Shown here: one piece after another, positions 12,061-24,027 of the stretch
How positions within the stretch are numbered: position 1 is the first letter of the stretch
How the letters are laid out: each line of letters begins with the position of its first letter
DNA from: Anthonomus grandis grandis
Taxonomy: Eukaryota; Arthropoda; Insecta; Coleoptera; Curculionidae
Direction: 5' to 3'
NCBI RefSeq assembly: GCF_022605725.1
Contig: NC_065567.1
Coordinates: 32,715,127 to 32,779,126, forward strand
Length of the DNA stretch: 64,000 nt
The notes under the pieces: model-generated
What the model was told of the DNA's origin: nothing
The model's input: the letters and a program-made list of their open reading frames with translations, nothing else
Databases searched by the model: none
Made by a program: the position numbers and the translations under genes

Positions 12061-13400
12061 AAAATATCTCGACGCTAGCTCCAACTTGCCACAATTGACC
12101 AAAATTCTTCCTTATGCAACAAAAATTTATTAAATACAACGCATCAATCAGGCGCCGGTGACAACTGCGCTCTACACGCTGCGCAAGACTTAACTAATAA
12201 GGTTTCGCGGCCCTAGCAATATTTGCCGTGCTACAAAACTATCGTAAGATGAAACGTGTTCACATAAAGGATTTATTTACGAGGCAACTTAAGAGGGGTG
12301 AATTTTAATTAAGTAGGCATGAATATTATGATTAATTTTTCATCAGGAACTTAGAAGTAGCAAACAGAGGTTTTGTGATGATCAGATTTTTTTTTTGGTT
12401 TTTTAAGAGGGGATGAAACGGTTTTTGAGTCACGCCTATTTTTTAATAAACGCGCTGCCAAGTAAATACTTTATTAAATATACAGGTGGTTTAAAACATA
12501 TATATTTTTTTTTAAAGCTAATGCAGATTTTTAAACGACCAGTATATGCCCTGCCCTGTTGCACTCCAACAAAAATCGATCAAATTACATAAAATAAAAT
12601 AGATCCGATAATCTTAGACCAGGCGAGCAGACTTGAGTAAGAGTAGAAAAGACCTTTGAAGGGCTTCAGACAATCCAAGGGCACGCACACGCATTACAAT
12701 CGTTCCGTCACGCACCCCAAACATCCAAGCACCAATGAAACCACTGAATTAAAATAAGTCCTTTCATTTATTGGTTTATTAATTTTAAGGGCCCGCTGCC
12801 CTTCAATAAGGGTGAATTCATTTGTTCGCCCTTGTCAAAAACCTTGTCTAAGTTCAAGCAAAATAGGACGTGGAGGGTAAAACTACCAGGCTGAGAGAAG
12901 ATGTAAAAGGTAAAGCATCCCTTAGATTTTGGTGCGTTTTGCTATCACATTTGTTATGTGACGGGTTTGTTAGGCGTAAGATTTAAGTGTGTTTACATAT
13001 TATTTTTTAAGATTTTATTGACCCGTTATGTAGTCACTAAAAATTTAGAAAACATTTACTCTCGAGAAAATCGGTCGCTGATCTCCCCCTCAGTGTCTCC
13101 TTATGTCAGTAAATTTTTAACCAGTTTTAAATTTAAAAAGACTGTCTAAAAAACAGAATGACTTTTCAGAAAAAAATCTACTATGATTAGGTTGTATTAG
13201 GATATAAGCTATCAATTTATTATGTTTCTTGAAGGTGTAAAAAAAACAAATATTTAAATTTATTTATAAATTCTTTATTTATTTCTTTATAGGTTGTTAA
13301 CTTTTATTTGGTACTAAAGGCATTCAATATTTAGTAGTACAAGTGAGAAAATGTTATTAATAACTATGTATGTATAGAGGGATTTAAGTAAAGTTAATGT
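12061..13400. other. Non-coding stretch, no supportable gene
   Basis: AT-rich sequence with a slightly GC-richer part near 12650-12900. The 63-codon open frame at 12958-13149 starts with a hydrophobic run but has no homology I recognise and no splice support. It is in principle the kind of place where the missing first exon of the aminopeptidase downstream could be, but I cannot show that. Confidence 0.35.
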
Positions 13401-13419
13401 CCTATTAATTAATTAGCAT

Positions 13420-15965
13420 GAATATATTCAATTTAAGATTTGGGCATATAAACGTAAGATCCTTGGTTCCAAGTATGGATGAGCTAATTAATTTTTTCCT
13501 GCCTCAAATATTGACATAATGATAGTATCTGAAACATAGCTGAATCCACAGATAAATTCTGAAGTGGTTAAAATTCCGGATTATAACTTCATAAGACAAA
13601 ATAAAGTGGGGCGAGGAGGGGTGTGTATGTGAGGGATTGTTTTGATAAAAAATGAATATACTCAAACCATTTATATTGAACAAATCTAGGTTAAATTGAA
13701 AATTTATAAACAAACTTAGCTTTTTGGTTGCACCTATTATAAAACCTTGTGGAATTTTTATCTATGTTTGACAATATGCTTACCTTGGCCCTTATATCTG
13801 TTGTACAGGATATTTTAACTTATTGCTAGATAATGTGGGCCTTATACAAATAATTTTAAATTTGATGCGAATTTCATAAAGCACAGGTTCTCTTATAGAC
13901 TTAATTATTTCCTAGAGAAATTAATGTTATAAATAGTAGTGCGTTGCTACGTCCAAAAGTCTCTGATCATGAATTTGTATTTTGTTATTTATCCATACCT
14001 CATTATAAAAATTAAATTAAGTTTATTGAGTACAGAGCATCGATATTACCCAGTTTCAGTATGATACAGTCTATAAGTTACATAGTCTAATGTTACTACG
14101 CGACAAAGCTCTTCAAAGATTTAAAAAAATAAAACAGACGTTAATAGGGAAAGCTATAAAAGGTTACGTAATTTGACAACTCATTTGAAAAAAAATGTTT
14201 TAATAATGAACTTCAAAATAGAAAAGTTATTAAGGCAGGACTTATATGAAAATATTGTTATGGAATTTAAAAAAATTTAACCGAAATACCTGATCTTTCC
14301 ATCCGTTTTACCACAAAATCAAGCCAGTAATAAAGATTTCATGAATTTTAAGAAAAATTTCCAATTTTTTTTGGAATTTATCCCAGTATCAGAAATAGAA
14401 ATTTTAAAATTAAGTCCCAGGCGATAGGGTCTGATGAGTTGAATATAACGATTATATATATGTGTAATATGTGTTGTCCTTGTCTTTTACCTTATATAGC
14501 ACATCTTATGAGTTATTGCTTAATAAATTCCATTTTTCTAAATCAATAGAAATGTGTTATGATATAACCACCCTGCCCAAACGTAGTGACCCAAAAGAAA
14601 ATATTGATCTAATATTTTGAGGGTCACCAACATGGGAAAAATGATAATTTTAACATTTATAGTTAAGTGTTTGATATAGATCATAATTTATTGTTGGCAA
14701 TTCCATCTTATGTATGATTTAATTTAAAATAGATGCTATTCAATTTTTTTAAACATTATTTAACAGAAAGAAGTATTGTAAGTCCATTATTGTACGCCAT
14801 ATAAACATCAAATATTAATGAAGTAATAAAAACATGTAAAGTTTACTATTACGCGCATGATATGCTCGTTTTTTAAAAATCAAGGCTTCAATTTATTAAC
14901 AGAGATTTAGAAAACTTAAGACTTATTTCCCTACAGCACAGATTTAACTAGCTAACGCGTTAGCTAGTTAAATCTGTGCCTACAGGATTCTCTTTCTCTA
15001 AATCCAAACAAGTATTGTTTATTAATATTTGGTCCTAAAAATGATGTGCAAATTCTAGGGTATCTGACGTGTCTTTGGAAATAACGAAAAATCTACAAAA
15101 TCTTGGTCTTATTATCAACACGTATCTCATTGTATCCAGAAAGCTTATCTTAGATTGACATTATTACACAACAATCGACACATTTTGTCGCAAGCATTAA
15201 ACATTGTTTATGTAACTCTCTCGTTCTTTTTTAAATTGTATACGAAGAGTATAAGACTCCTGTTTACGGCATATCTATGGAATTTGTAAATATGGAAGAT
15301 ATACTTATAAACTCTCTGCAAAAAACTGGCTTAAATTGGACAGCCGTAACAGCCGTACTGTGCACTGTGCATCTTTTTATAATAGATAAACCTATTTGTA
15401 TATAAATAATTTTGCACCCAAAATTAGAAAATTGCTTTATAAATTCTATATACTAAGAGAGATAATAAGTACCAATCTTACTATTATATAAATACTTAGT
15501 GCAATCTTTGTTACGTTATGCTATAGTGGTGTAGGGTGGAACCTATAAAACATTATTACAACCTTTACAGATTGTGCAGAACTACATTCTAATGGTTGTT
15601 TATAAAAAAAGTAAACTAAATAGTACTGATAGTTTGTATATGATGATAGTGTCTTTAATATTCAAAAATAATTCATTCTCATCAGATAAGGATAAATATT
15701 GATAGAACTGAAACTACCGGTCAGTCACTAAACTTTAAAAAAAAAGTGAATTACTTTACTCTAAAACTGTCTAACTATTTACTGTCTCTGTTTGCCATAG
15801 TCACTAGTAGCATTGTAGATTTAAGAGCAAAATTAATTCTTCTCATTTGCACATAGAGGCATTCAGTTGTCTAGGCCCAAAACTAAATTAAATACTATAA
15901 AATTTGATTTTTGGAATTGGTAAATAAAATCTATATCCTGAATTTATAAAGCAATAAAGTAATAA
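13420..15965 (+). mobile_element. Jockey-like LINE relic, nearly full length
   Basis: The 5' part encodes an apurinic-type endonuclease start in the frame beginning near 13420: LRFGHINVRSLVPSMDELIN, then IDIMIVSET near 13512 and IPDYNFIRQNKVGRGG near 13573. The RT region is badly decayed. Near 14900-15030 the thumb region reads DLENLRLISLQ then, across a 49-bp insertion, DSLSLNPNKQVLFI. The C-terminal end near 15480-15620 reads LLRYAIVVWGGTYKTLLQPL. Same orientation as, and just upstream of, the aminopeptidase exons. Dead copy. Confidence 0.65.
14931..14984. repeat. Perfect 44-bp palindrome inserted in a LINE, flanked by a 5-bp duplication
   Basis: Positions 14936-14979 form a perfect palindrome with no loop; each 22-base arm starts GCACAGATTTAACTAGCTAA. 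CTACA is present on both sides (14931-14935 and 14980-14984). Removing the palindrome and one CTACA restores the reading frame of the surrounding LINE (…LISLQ joined to DSLSLNPN…), so this is an insertion of exactly 49 bases, not a deletion product. Confidence 0.85.
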
Positions 15966-16102
15966 GTAATTTACATCTGGACTTCGCCTTGTGTCACAAT
16001 AGTACAATCATGTTTAGGTTACAATCATGTTTTATACAATAATTTGTAAATCTAACTTGTTAAATTGTAAAAATTAAGTTTTCGTTATTATTATATTTCC
16101 AG

Positions 16103-19100
16103 CTTTAATCGCAGGAGCGACTGCCTCTGAACAGGAATTAATTACAACAGGAGAACTGAGAAAACTATGTTCAAAAAGAGGCAATGCAATTCCACCACCA
16201 AGAAGAGTTAACAGCACCTTAAGGTACACAATACTTACTTTCTACACTCAATGCAAAGGCAAAAATTAAATTTTTGTTGCATGGCAACAGTGCCTATATG
16301 TCAACCCGAGTCTTAAGTGCTGCGCAACGACCGTTTTTTTGGTCAGGGCGCTTACTTAATACAAGCATTGATGCCATATGTTAACAAACAAATGAAAAAA
16401 GCGTAATAATATTTTTAGATTGCGTAACTTAAGAGAAATGATGATATCAGAGGTAAAACTAGGAACGCATCCCATAGACGCATACTTGGTTACCTCCAGT
16501 GATGAACACCAGGTTAGTTGCAGTCGGTGAGTAGAATCTTAATTCGAAAACAACCGTTTTTATCAGTAATTTTTAATTAAAAAGAGCGAAATACTTCATA
16601 ATTATATTCTTCTCAGAGCATTGCTGTAGAGGAATATGATACTCGTCGAGAGTTCATATCTGGGTTTAGCGGAAGTTATGGAGATGCGATAATAACGTTG
16701 AGTAAAGCCGCCCTGTGGACTGACGGTAGATACCATCTGCAAGCTGATGAGGAACTTGACTGTAATTGGTTATTAATGCGAGAAGGACTTAAGAATGTTT
16801 CTACAAGGTAAAAGAGATAGAAAGGAAGGAATCACTTCTTCATACACTCATCACGTTTGTATGTGTTTTTTATAGCATGTTGCAAGGAGTGAGGAGGCTT
16901 ATTAACTCTATTTCTTGATTAAAAAAGTACTAAGGAAGGTCAAGAAGTGTTTTTGAAAAGGCAATTCAATGATCTTTAAAAGAAGTTTAAATCGACAGAC
17001 TGCCTTACCTATAATTAAGACTTTAAGGGTTGTTTTCTCAGAAAATTTATATAATTTCACTGAAAATAAGCGTATAAAATTTTTCCCTAAAAAAAGCTGT
17101 ATCTATAGGGACTAATGTACTAAAGGATCTTTGGAAATATTTCTCATTCTTCCAGGCACTTATAAGGCTCTATTTTAAATAAGAAAAATGTGGTTTGTCT
17201 AAGAAATTACTTCAAAAATTATTTCCACTTAGTGGAAAAATAGTAGTGGCAATATTTAATTTTTTTAATAAAAAAGTTGATGATGGTAGATAAAAAAACC
17301 AAACGCCGTATGGTAAACTAATTAGTAAATCCAGTATTAGATAAAGCATTTTCTTCTTCCGCTGCTATGCATTAATGGATGTTTGCAATCATAAATGACC
17401 GTTTTTCACAATCTCTGGTGGTGTGATTCTCCTGTGGTTCCTACTCCTATTTAATGTTTGATAATTCGAAGCCTTCCTTTTTCTGTCTAAAACCCTTCAC
17501 TCTATTTTTCATTCTACTAATAGTTAGAGCAAATGGTACTTTTCGTTGCGTAATACTTGTATCTTGTATACGCAATAAAGTCAAAGTTCGTAAAAATGTT
17601 TTTGAATCTCTACGTCTGAAGACGTCTTCAACTAACCATAAATCTCGAGATAGTTAAACTTTTTTACTCGTTCTATGGCTTCGCTACCGTATGAGAGTTT
17701 CGGAAAATACAGGATATCTAAAATTAATTTGCCTCTTATTAAAGCAGGGTCATACAAGGAAAACATGTACGTATATCCTATACTACATATGTGGAATATA
17801 CATCCGTTATAAATATAGAACATCAACTCTTTTAAAATAAATAAACAATATTTCCACGTGTTTAATAAGTGCATATTTAAAAAAAAAACTACTACGGTCC
17901 TGTCGTTCCGCTTTCATCAAAGCAGGCACGTGTTGTTAACAGCATACAAGGCATTACAAAAAATCGTACTACAAAAAAATTATTTCCAGTTAAACATGGG
18001 ATTTACCGTAATGAAAATGTGTTTTAGAACGGAATGGCTTAGGTCCGAATTTCCAGATGGTGGTCGAATAGGAGCAAATCCAAAATTGATATCGGAGTAC
18101 ATGTGGAATAAAATGGCGAACCAGTTGGCGCCGCATAAAATCGAACTTGTTGCCCTAAACGTGTGTTTAATCGACGAAATTTGGCCTAAAAAAGAAAGGC
18201 CCAAGAAGAGAAGTAAAAATGCGTTTGTACTAGATATTAAATATGCTGGTAATATACATTTGATCCAAATCCCTTTACATATTACATGAATTGATTTCTT
18301 AGGTGTAAATTATACCACAAAAATAGAAGAAGTGAGGAAACTAGTTAAAAAAGCTGGAGCTGATGCTATGGTAGTTACCTCATTAGATGAAATAGCATGG
18401 CTACTAAACTTGAGAGGAAGAGACATTCCATACCCTCCATTTGTAAAAAGCTACTTATTTTTTGATATGAATAACGTATTCTTTTACGCTAATTGGAACC
18501 AACTGGAGAAAAACAACGTTACAACATACTTTCATGCGCAGTCAGTTTTCCGACATAAAGACACAGTACAGTAAGTTCTTCTGTAATAAGCCTTCTTCAA
18601 TTAATCATGTACATTAATTTTAGAATTAAAAACTATACAGCCATATGGAACGACCTTCGTACGAAATCACAGCTATATGATAAAATTTTGGTTGCTTCGC
18701 ATTGTGTCTACAGCGAAGGCGCTAGCCACGCCATTTATGAGCATATTTTTCCTGAAAAAAGACTGCCCCTACAATCCCCGATCATTCATCTTAAATCTAT
18801 TAAAAATGCTGTAGAAATTCAAGGGATGCAGGTCGCACATGTTAAAGATGGAGCTGCCATGTGCGATTTCTTCTCGTTTGTTGAGATGGAGGTAAAAGTT
18901 TATTGAACGTTCTTAAAACATTTTTTTACAGGTGGTAAATAATAGAGAAGAACACTTCCGGTTGTTCTGAAGCAGATGCCCTTGGATGTTAATCCCGGAG
19001 AGCAAGCCTGTAGTTCTGCTTTAAAATTTAATGCTGTATTGATTTTTTTTAATGTTGCATTTTCCAGATTTCCAAGGGACGATCGTTTACGGAAATCGAG

Positions 19101-20620
19101 CTTGTAGAAATTCTGGATGCAGGTCGTTTCCTTCAAGTAGACAGTCTTGGCAATAGTTTCCCTACGATCGTTGGGTTCGCTGGAAATGGGGCTAAGCCTC
19201 ATTACATTCCCACCAATAACACCGATTCCAGAATTTTTAATAATGGCACCATCGTCATCGAGTCTGGGGGACAATATTTCGGTATGAATATGCTTCAGTT
19301 GTACAAAAATTATTGAAAATGAATGTCTTTTTCTCTAGAGGGTACAACGAGCGTAACGCGTACAATCCATTACGGTGAACCGGATGAAAATATGAAGGCA
19401 GCATATACAAGAGTTCTCCTAGGTCAAATAGGTTTTTCAACTTTAACATTTCCACCTAATATGAAAATAGCAGATGCCGATATTCTCGTGAGAGGCCCCC
19501 TGTGGGAGGTTGGCCTGGATTACCTGCACGAATCGGGCCATGGAATTGGGTCATTTGCTGGAGCTAAAGAATGTGGGTTAACATTAAATTACGCTACGAA
19601 CTATTAATAAATTTATTAGAAGTATAACAGGGTGGTGGTCTTTATAGATAGACTTAAGAAAAACCCTCTGTATATGCAGGAAAAATACGTAAATCTACTA
19701 TTTTGTTTTTTACCCGAAATTTTTAAAATGAATTCTTTTTTTAGCCCCAATCGCTATACAGTATGACTTGGAAGTATCAACAAAGCAGACTTTTAAACCA
19801 GGGTATTTTTTCACCATAGGTAAGTGCGTAAGAAAGAAATTGATTTGGCGAACTTTTGAAAAGTTTTCTGTGGTTTAGGAACCAAAAACAATAAAATATT
19901 AAGCCAAAGAAGACAAACCGAAATTATACATAAAACTAACTAACCTTACTCAAAATATTATCGTAACATCTGCCTACTGTACATAAAACAATAAAAACTC
20001 TTTGGTGCATAGTTTGTCTCGGCATGCTCAATAAAATAATTCTAATTATGTACTAAAATCTTATGGATCATCAAAATGACGCATCCGGTCATAAAACTTT
20101 CTAATGAAGTGTAAATATGGATTCATATTCTAAAGCAATATTCGCCAAAAGCAAATTCTTTCATTTTATTTTTAGAACCCGGTTATTACAAAGAAGGCTA
20201 TTTTGGAGTACGACTGCAAAATGTCTACCAAGTAATCAAAAAGCCTTGGCTGCAGAAGACATCAGGTCACAAATATCTTGGATTTAAGACACTCACTTTA
20301 GTACCTTATCAACAGAAAATGTTAGCGATGGAACTACTGTCAACGCATGAGGTATTTACATGATAATATCTTTAAGGTCAAGTATTCTCGAGGTAATTCT
20401 CATTATTCTTAAGAATATTTTTTAGAGAAAATGGTTGAATCGCTACAATGAAGAAATTCGCCAAGAAGTCGGAGCCGAACTCAAAAGACAAGGCAAAACT
20501 GACGCATTTTATTGGATGATGGAAAACACTAAATACATTCCAGAAAATAGAGGCCATACACTATCAGCAACAATTATTTTAATATTAAGTAGTATAACAA
20601 TAAGTATAACATATTTATAG
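16103..20620 (+). CDS. Membrane-type Xaa-Pro aminopeptidase paralogue, probably catalytically inactive
   Basis: Family M24B, closest in layout to vertebrate XPNPEP2 and insect relatives, which trim N-terminal X-Pro dipeptides at the cell surface. Eleven exons join in frame: 16103-16223, 16419-16512, 16617-16807, 18028-18248, 18303-18570, 18624-18891, 19068-19281, 19339-19572, 19745-19819, 20176-20351, 20426-20620; 684 residues. The first exon with the start and most of the signal peptide was not found; exon 1 here begins LIAGATASEQ, like the end of a signal sequence. Two creatinase-like domains precede the catalytic pita-bread fold. Expected metal ligands are changed: DSGGQY is ESGGQY (~455), TTDITRT is TTSVTRT (~462), the VHE histidine is AKE (~531), and RLED is RLQN (~575). 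GHGIG, EPGYY and the PHY histidine remain. The C-terminus ends in a 20-residue hydrophobic tail, as in a GPI-anchor signal. Intact splicing argues against a simple pseudogene. Confidence 0.88.
17290..17700 (-). mobile_element. LINE relic in an aminopeptidase intron
   Basis: On the minus strand, frames near 17690-17500 read AIERVKKFNYLEIYG, then LKTSSDVEIQKHF and a degraded YKIQVLRNEKYHL block. This matches the common insect LINE C-terminal pattern 'IERV.KFKYLG…DVEI..RI…A…F'. It lies in the 1.2-kb intron between the third and fourth visible exons and is inactive. Clade uncertain (RTE-like is possible). Confidence 0.45.
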
Positions 20621-20652
20621 ATATAGACAAGTCATGTCATTCAATGTAGAGT

Positions 20653-20658
20653 AATAAA
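20653..20658 (+). terminator. Poly(A) signal AATAAA of the aminopeptidase gene
   Basis: A canonical AATAAA lies about 33 bases after the stop codon of the last exon, in sense orientation. Confidence 0.55.
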
Positions 20659-20982
20659 ATAACTATTTATTTTGGCATTAGAAGGGCTAGAGGTATTATA
20701 TTATCTAATAATGTAGATACTTATTTCTCATTATAGGAAGAAAAGTCAACTTACTCAGAACCCTAAAGTAAGTGTATATTATTATTATTTATTTTTTGAT
20801 AATTTAGGGATAGGTTCCAGGTCGTTATTATAGCCATTTATTTAACAACCTTTTAATTTAAAAAAAGGAATGCAGATAGTTCTAAAATTTATTTTTTGTA
20901 ACGCATTTATGTTTGTTATTAAATTATTTTATGGCAGACGAATGGCTTTCTTGTTTTAGTAGGTATTGGGACGGATTCAAGC

Positions 20983-20988
20983 TTTATT
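20983..20988 (-). terminator. Poly(A) signal of the SLC16-like gene
   Basis: TTTATT on the plus strand is AATAAA on the minus strand, about 26 bases past the stop codon of the transporter gene. The 20659-20982 gap between the two convergent genes holds no other feature I can support. Confidence 0.5.
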
Positions 20989-21014
20989 TTTTTAACAAAC
21001 AAACTCATCTACTC

Positions 21015-23482
21015 TCATTTAACTTCTTCGGGTTTTTTCCTAAAAAACATTAATTCAACTGCCCAAGATACCACGCAAACTAAATAGGAGAAGGTAAGCA
21101 CGTGGGAAACCAAAACATTGTCGTCCACAAATGACTTGACCACACCTAAAATGAATAACAAGTATATTAAAGCAGCTAAAGAATATCAAATACTCACTCA
21201 TTAAAAGCCCCAACAGCAAACTCACAACACCGTTTAAAAACATAAACAGCGAATAAGCCATGGAGAATTTGTCTTGGTACTCTTCAGATATGACGAGCGG
21301 TAAAGGAGTCTGAATGAAGCACCTAAGAAATCCAAGAACTCCGGAAAACACCAGTTTCCAAGTGTAAGTATCATTGGCAACGAAAGCTAAAAAAAACAAA
21401 GTAGAATTTCATATTCACGCAGAATTAGGTTGTCCAATTTCCTGTACTATGTGGCATTTATTTAGAGGTTTCATTGTAAAAAATCCTTACCGAATCTCGC
21501 CATAAAAATCAAAACAGACGCTCCCAGAACCACGTATCTGCTCTTAAAACTAACCATACTGCTGATAACTGTTAACAAGATCCTCGATACCACATCACAT
21601 GCAAAGAATATAAACATCATATTGGCTATCACAGCTGGAGTAAACCCGCTGTCTTTAAGCATCAGAGGAATTATGGATATAAAGGTCATATCTGCAGTGT
21701 AGGCTAGTCCTAGACCCACACTTATGTTAAGATACCTTAAGTCTTTTAGGAGCGACATGTCCATAGATTTAACGAATGTTTTCCTAAAAGAATAAAAAAA
21801 TTATTAGAGTTAGGCGTAGATAAAGTTTACGTAGGTTGGGATTGTCAAACCTGCATAATAATCCTACAAATTAAAATTTTATCAATCACAAATGGACACG
21901 GCTAAAAACGCCTAGAAACTAGAAACTCATGTTTTTTTTTATGTATACTTACCAAAATGATGTATTGTTTTTCTCTTGATTTTCTTCATGATGTTCTTCT
22001 GGTTTTTTATGATGGAGGTTGGCGATCGAAGCAAAACTTGCTCCGATTGACACCATAGAGTGTCTTGGCCTGTGGTGAATACTTCTTTGACTCGCTGTAA
22101 ATTGCATTGACTTTTTCCTATCGGAAAGTAATGGTTTTTCAGTTGGATTGTCAGGCTTTCGGTCCGGTAAATTATTGGGATGATCTGTTAGAACAGAAAT
22201 AAGATAAGGTTTTACACATGTTATGTATAAGCTTACCAAGAGGTTCATCCTGCGTGTAAACTTTCTTCAAATATTTCTTAACTGGATTTAAACTTGCTGA
22301 AGCCGGAAATGTTAATAAGCTAAGGATTGCTAGGCCGATTAAAGTACCTCTAAAATGTATGAGACAAAGTTAAGTATTAAATTTTGATTTGATTCACATT
22401 TTTAAGTAAATTTTACCTAAATCCAAAATATGCCATGCTGAAAGCTGCCAACTGGGGTACGACCATATTAAACCCTATAACTAAAGCTTGACAGACACTC
22501 ATCATGACTGCCATTTTCTTGTCAAAATATGAATTGAATGCTGACAATAAGGCGGGCGTAAGAAGCCCATAGCCTATGCCTAAAAAATGTTTTTAAAACA
22601 AATCTAAAACCTTTTTAAGAACTTACCTTCAATTACCCCATAACAAATAAGCAATTGAATCAAATTTTGTGAAAAAATCAATCCAACCGCCCCTATAGTA
22701 AATACTATAGACCCTATTAGTCCAACTTTTCTGTATGTTAAACTACTTAACAAACCATTAGCAATCAAACCTTGAAATAAAATCGAATAATTAATAATTT
22801 ATTGCAATTTAATATTATATAAAATTACCTGTAAAAGAATTTATAGTATTGAATAAGGAGCTAGCCAATGTCGTTCCAGTAGTCTCGTCACCAAGGGTTT
22901 TCAAAAAATTCCCATATACCAATCCGAAAGCCGCTGTGGGTACTATAGTAACACACTGAGGGTAAAAAAAAGAATATTTTAAAGGTTCATAATACAAATC
23001 CCATTGGGAATTCTTTAAAAGTCTTTTTTGATGTCAATGTCATATTCCTTATAATTTAAAAAATATATATAAGCAATATACTTGACACTGATTTAATAAC
23101 TATACCTACTGTTGAAGTTGCCACTAAAAAACTAGGACAATACTGATCTGATATTGATAAAGTATTGGCTTTCTTTATAGAATGTATTTTGGAACTCTAA
23201 ATGAATGTCCAATTAATGAAAATTTAATTGCTGTATAGGATTTAGGTTTATCATTATTTGACACATGACTATTTCTTAAAAAAAATGATTAATATGGTCC
23301 TATGCTTCAGCCTAATAGACTGAATAAATAAATAATAATTCAAAATACACACTTACAAACATTATAACTGTAGCCAATACAACCACATAGCCCCAACCTC
23401 CATCTGGAGGTGCTAAGTGAAAGTTTCCCTCTTCCAAGGTCACATCAATACTATTAGATTCTTTTTTGGTTTTCGTTGCCAT
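21015..23482 (-). CDS. SLC16/monocarboxylate-transporter-like protein (MFS)
   Basis: Proton-linked monocarboxylate or related solute carrier of the plasma membrane. Nine exons close exactly in frame on the minus strand: 23357-23482, 22829-22955, 22627-22770, 22417-22579, 22237-22349, 21953-22184, 21491-21783, 21198-21386, 21015-21145; 505 residues. The family signature is at the start of TM1, APPDGGWGYVVVLATVIMF (residues ~24-42), and the TM5-region motif appears as SYFDKKMAVMMSVCQA (canonical YF.KR..LA.G). The hydrophobic profile fits 6+6 helices with a long polar loop in the middle, rich in charged residues and histidine (exon 21953-22184), usual for the family. The start is the first ATG of the exon carrying PDGGWG. 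The conserved acidic/Trp signature ends in GY rather than the usual GW. Substrate cannot be told from sequence. It converges with the aminopeptidase gene. Confidence 0.92.
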
Positions 23483-24018
23483 CGTTTTATGACTAAAGAC
23501 TACTGAACGATTTTAGTTTTAAACGTTGAGATTCATCTAGATAATTACATAAAATTATTGGAAAAGATTAAAAACTATATGGAGGTCATTATGAGGTAGG
23601 TACTTGAAGAGATTTTAGATAAGTAAATTAGATAAGTATTAATGTTAATGTAGATAATACATTTGTACATATAATCAATTTATTAAACTCTTTAAATTAT
23701 AATCAGGTTTGTTTAGAAGTGGTCAAGGGGTGGATTGGGAAATAATATGTTAAGGAAATCTTACCTTTCAATGTTTGTAGATGATAATCAGATACAGCCT
23801 CACTAATTAAAATACATAGGAATGAAATTTTTGATTTTTTATTATTCATTTTTTAACCCATTTTTACAGCAACTTAAACAAACATTCTTTCACAAGCACT
23901 ATACAATTGTTCTTATAAACCTTTCAACATCTGATAAATTTAACAGTTACAACAAGATATTAGGTGTTTAAGATAAAAAATTTAATTGGGTCCCTCTTGG
24001 GTCCTCTATCAAAATAGG
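23483..24018. other. Intergenic stretch between SLC16-like and thioesterase genes
   Basis: AT-rich, about 530 bases. It should contain the transporter's 5' UTR and promoter and the thioesterase's polyadenylation region. No motif stands out. Confidence 0.4.
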
Positions 24019-24024
24019 TTTATT
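24019..24024 (-). terminator. Poly(A) signal of the thioesterase gene
   Basis: AATAAA on the minus strand begins three bases after the TGA stop, so the 3' UTR would be very short. Confidence 0.5.
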
Positions 24025-24027
24025 AAC

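Noticed and set aside
16070..16110. Unspliced reading VFVIIIFPALIAGATAS as the start of the aminopeptidase signal peptide
   Set aside because: Preceded by a stop with no ATG; the hydrophobic run is only the pyrimidine-rich acceptor tract translated.
17858..18027. Upstream extension of the aminopeptidase exon (MFNKCIF…NYFQLNMGF)
   Set aside because: Intron read-through: a clear acceptor at 18026-18027 joins the conserved TEWLRSEFPDGG sequence in phase with the previous exon.
18932..18976. Possible aminopeptidase exon VVNNREEHFRL after an acceptor at 18931
   Set aside because: Ends in a stop and lacks the expected TEI motif; the exon from 19068 (ISKGRSFTEIEL) fits the family and the phase.
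18900..19455. Minus-strand open frames of 124 and 66 codons
   Set aside because: Antisense shadows of the aminopeptidase exons.
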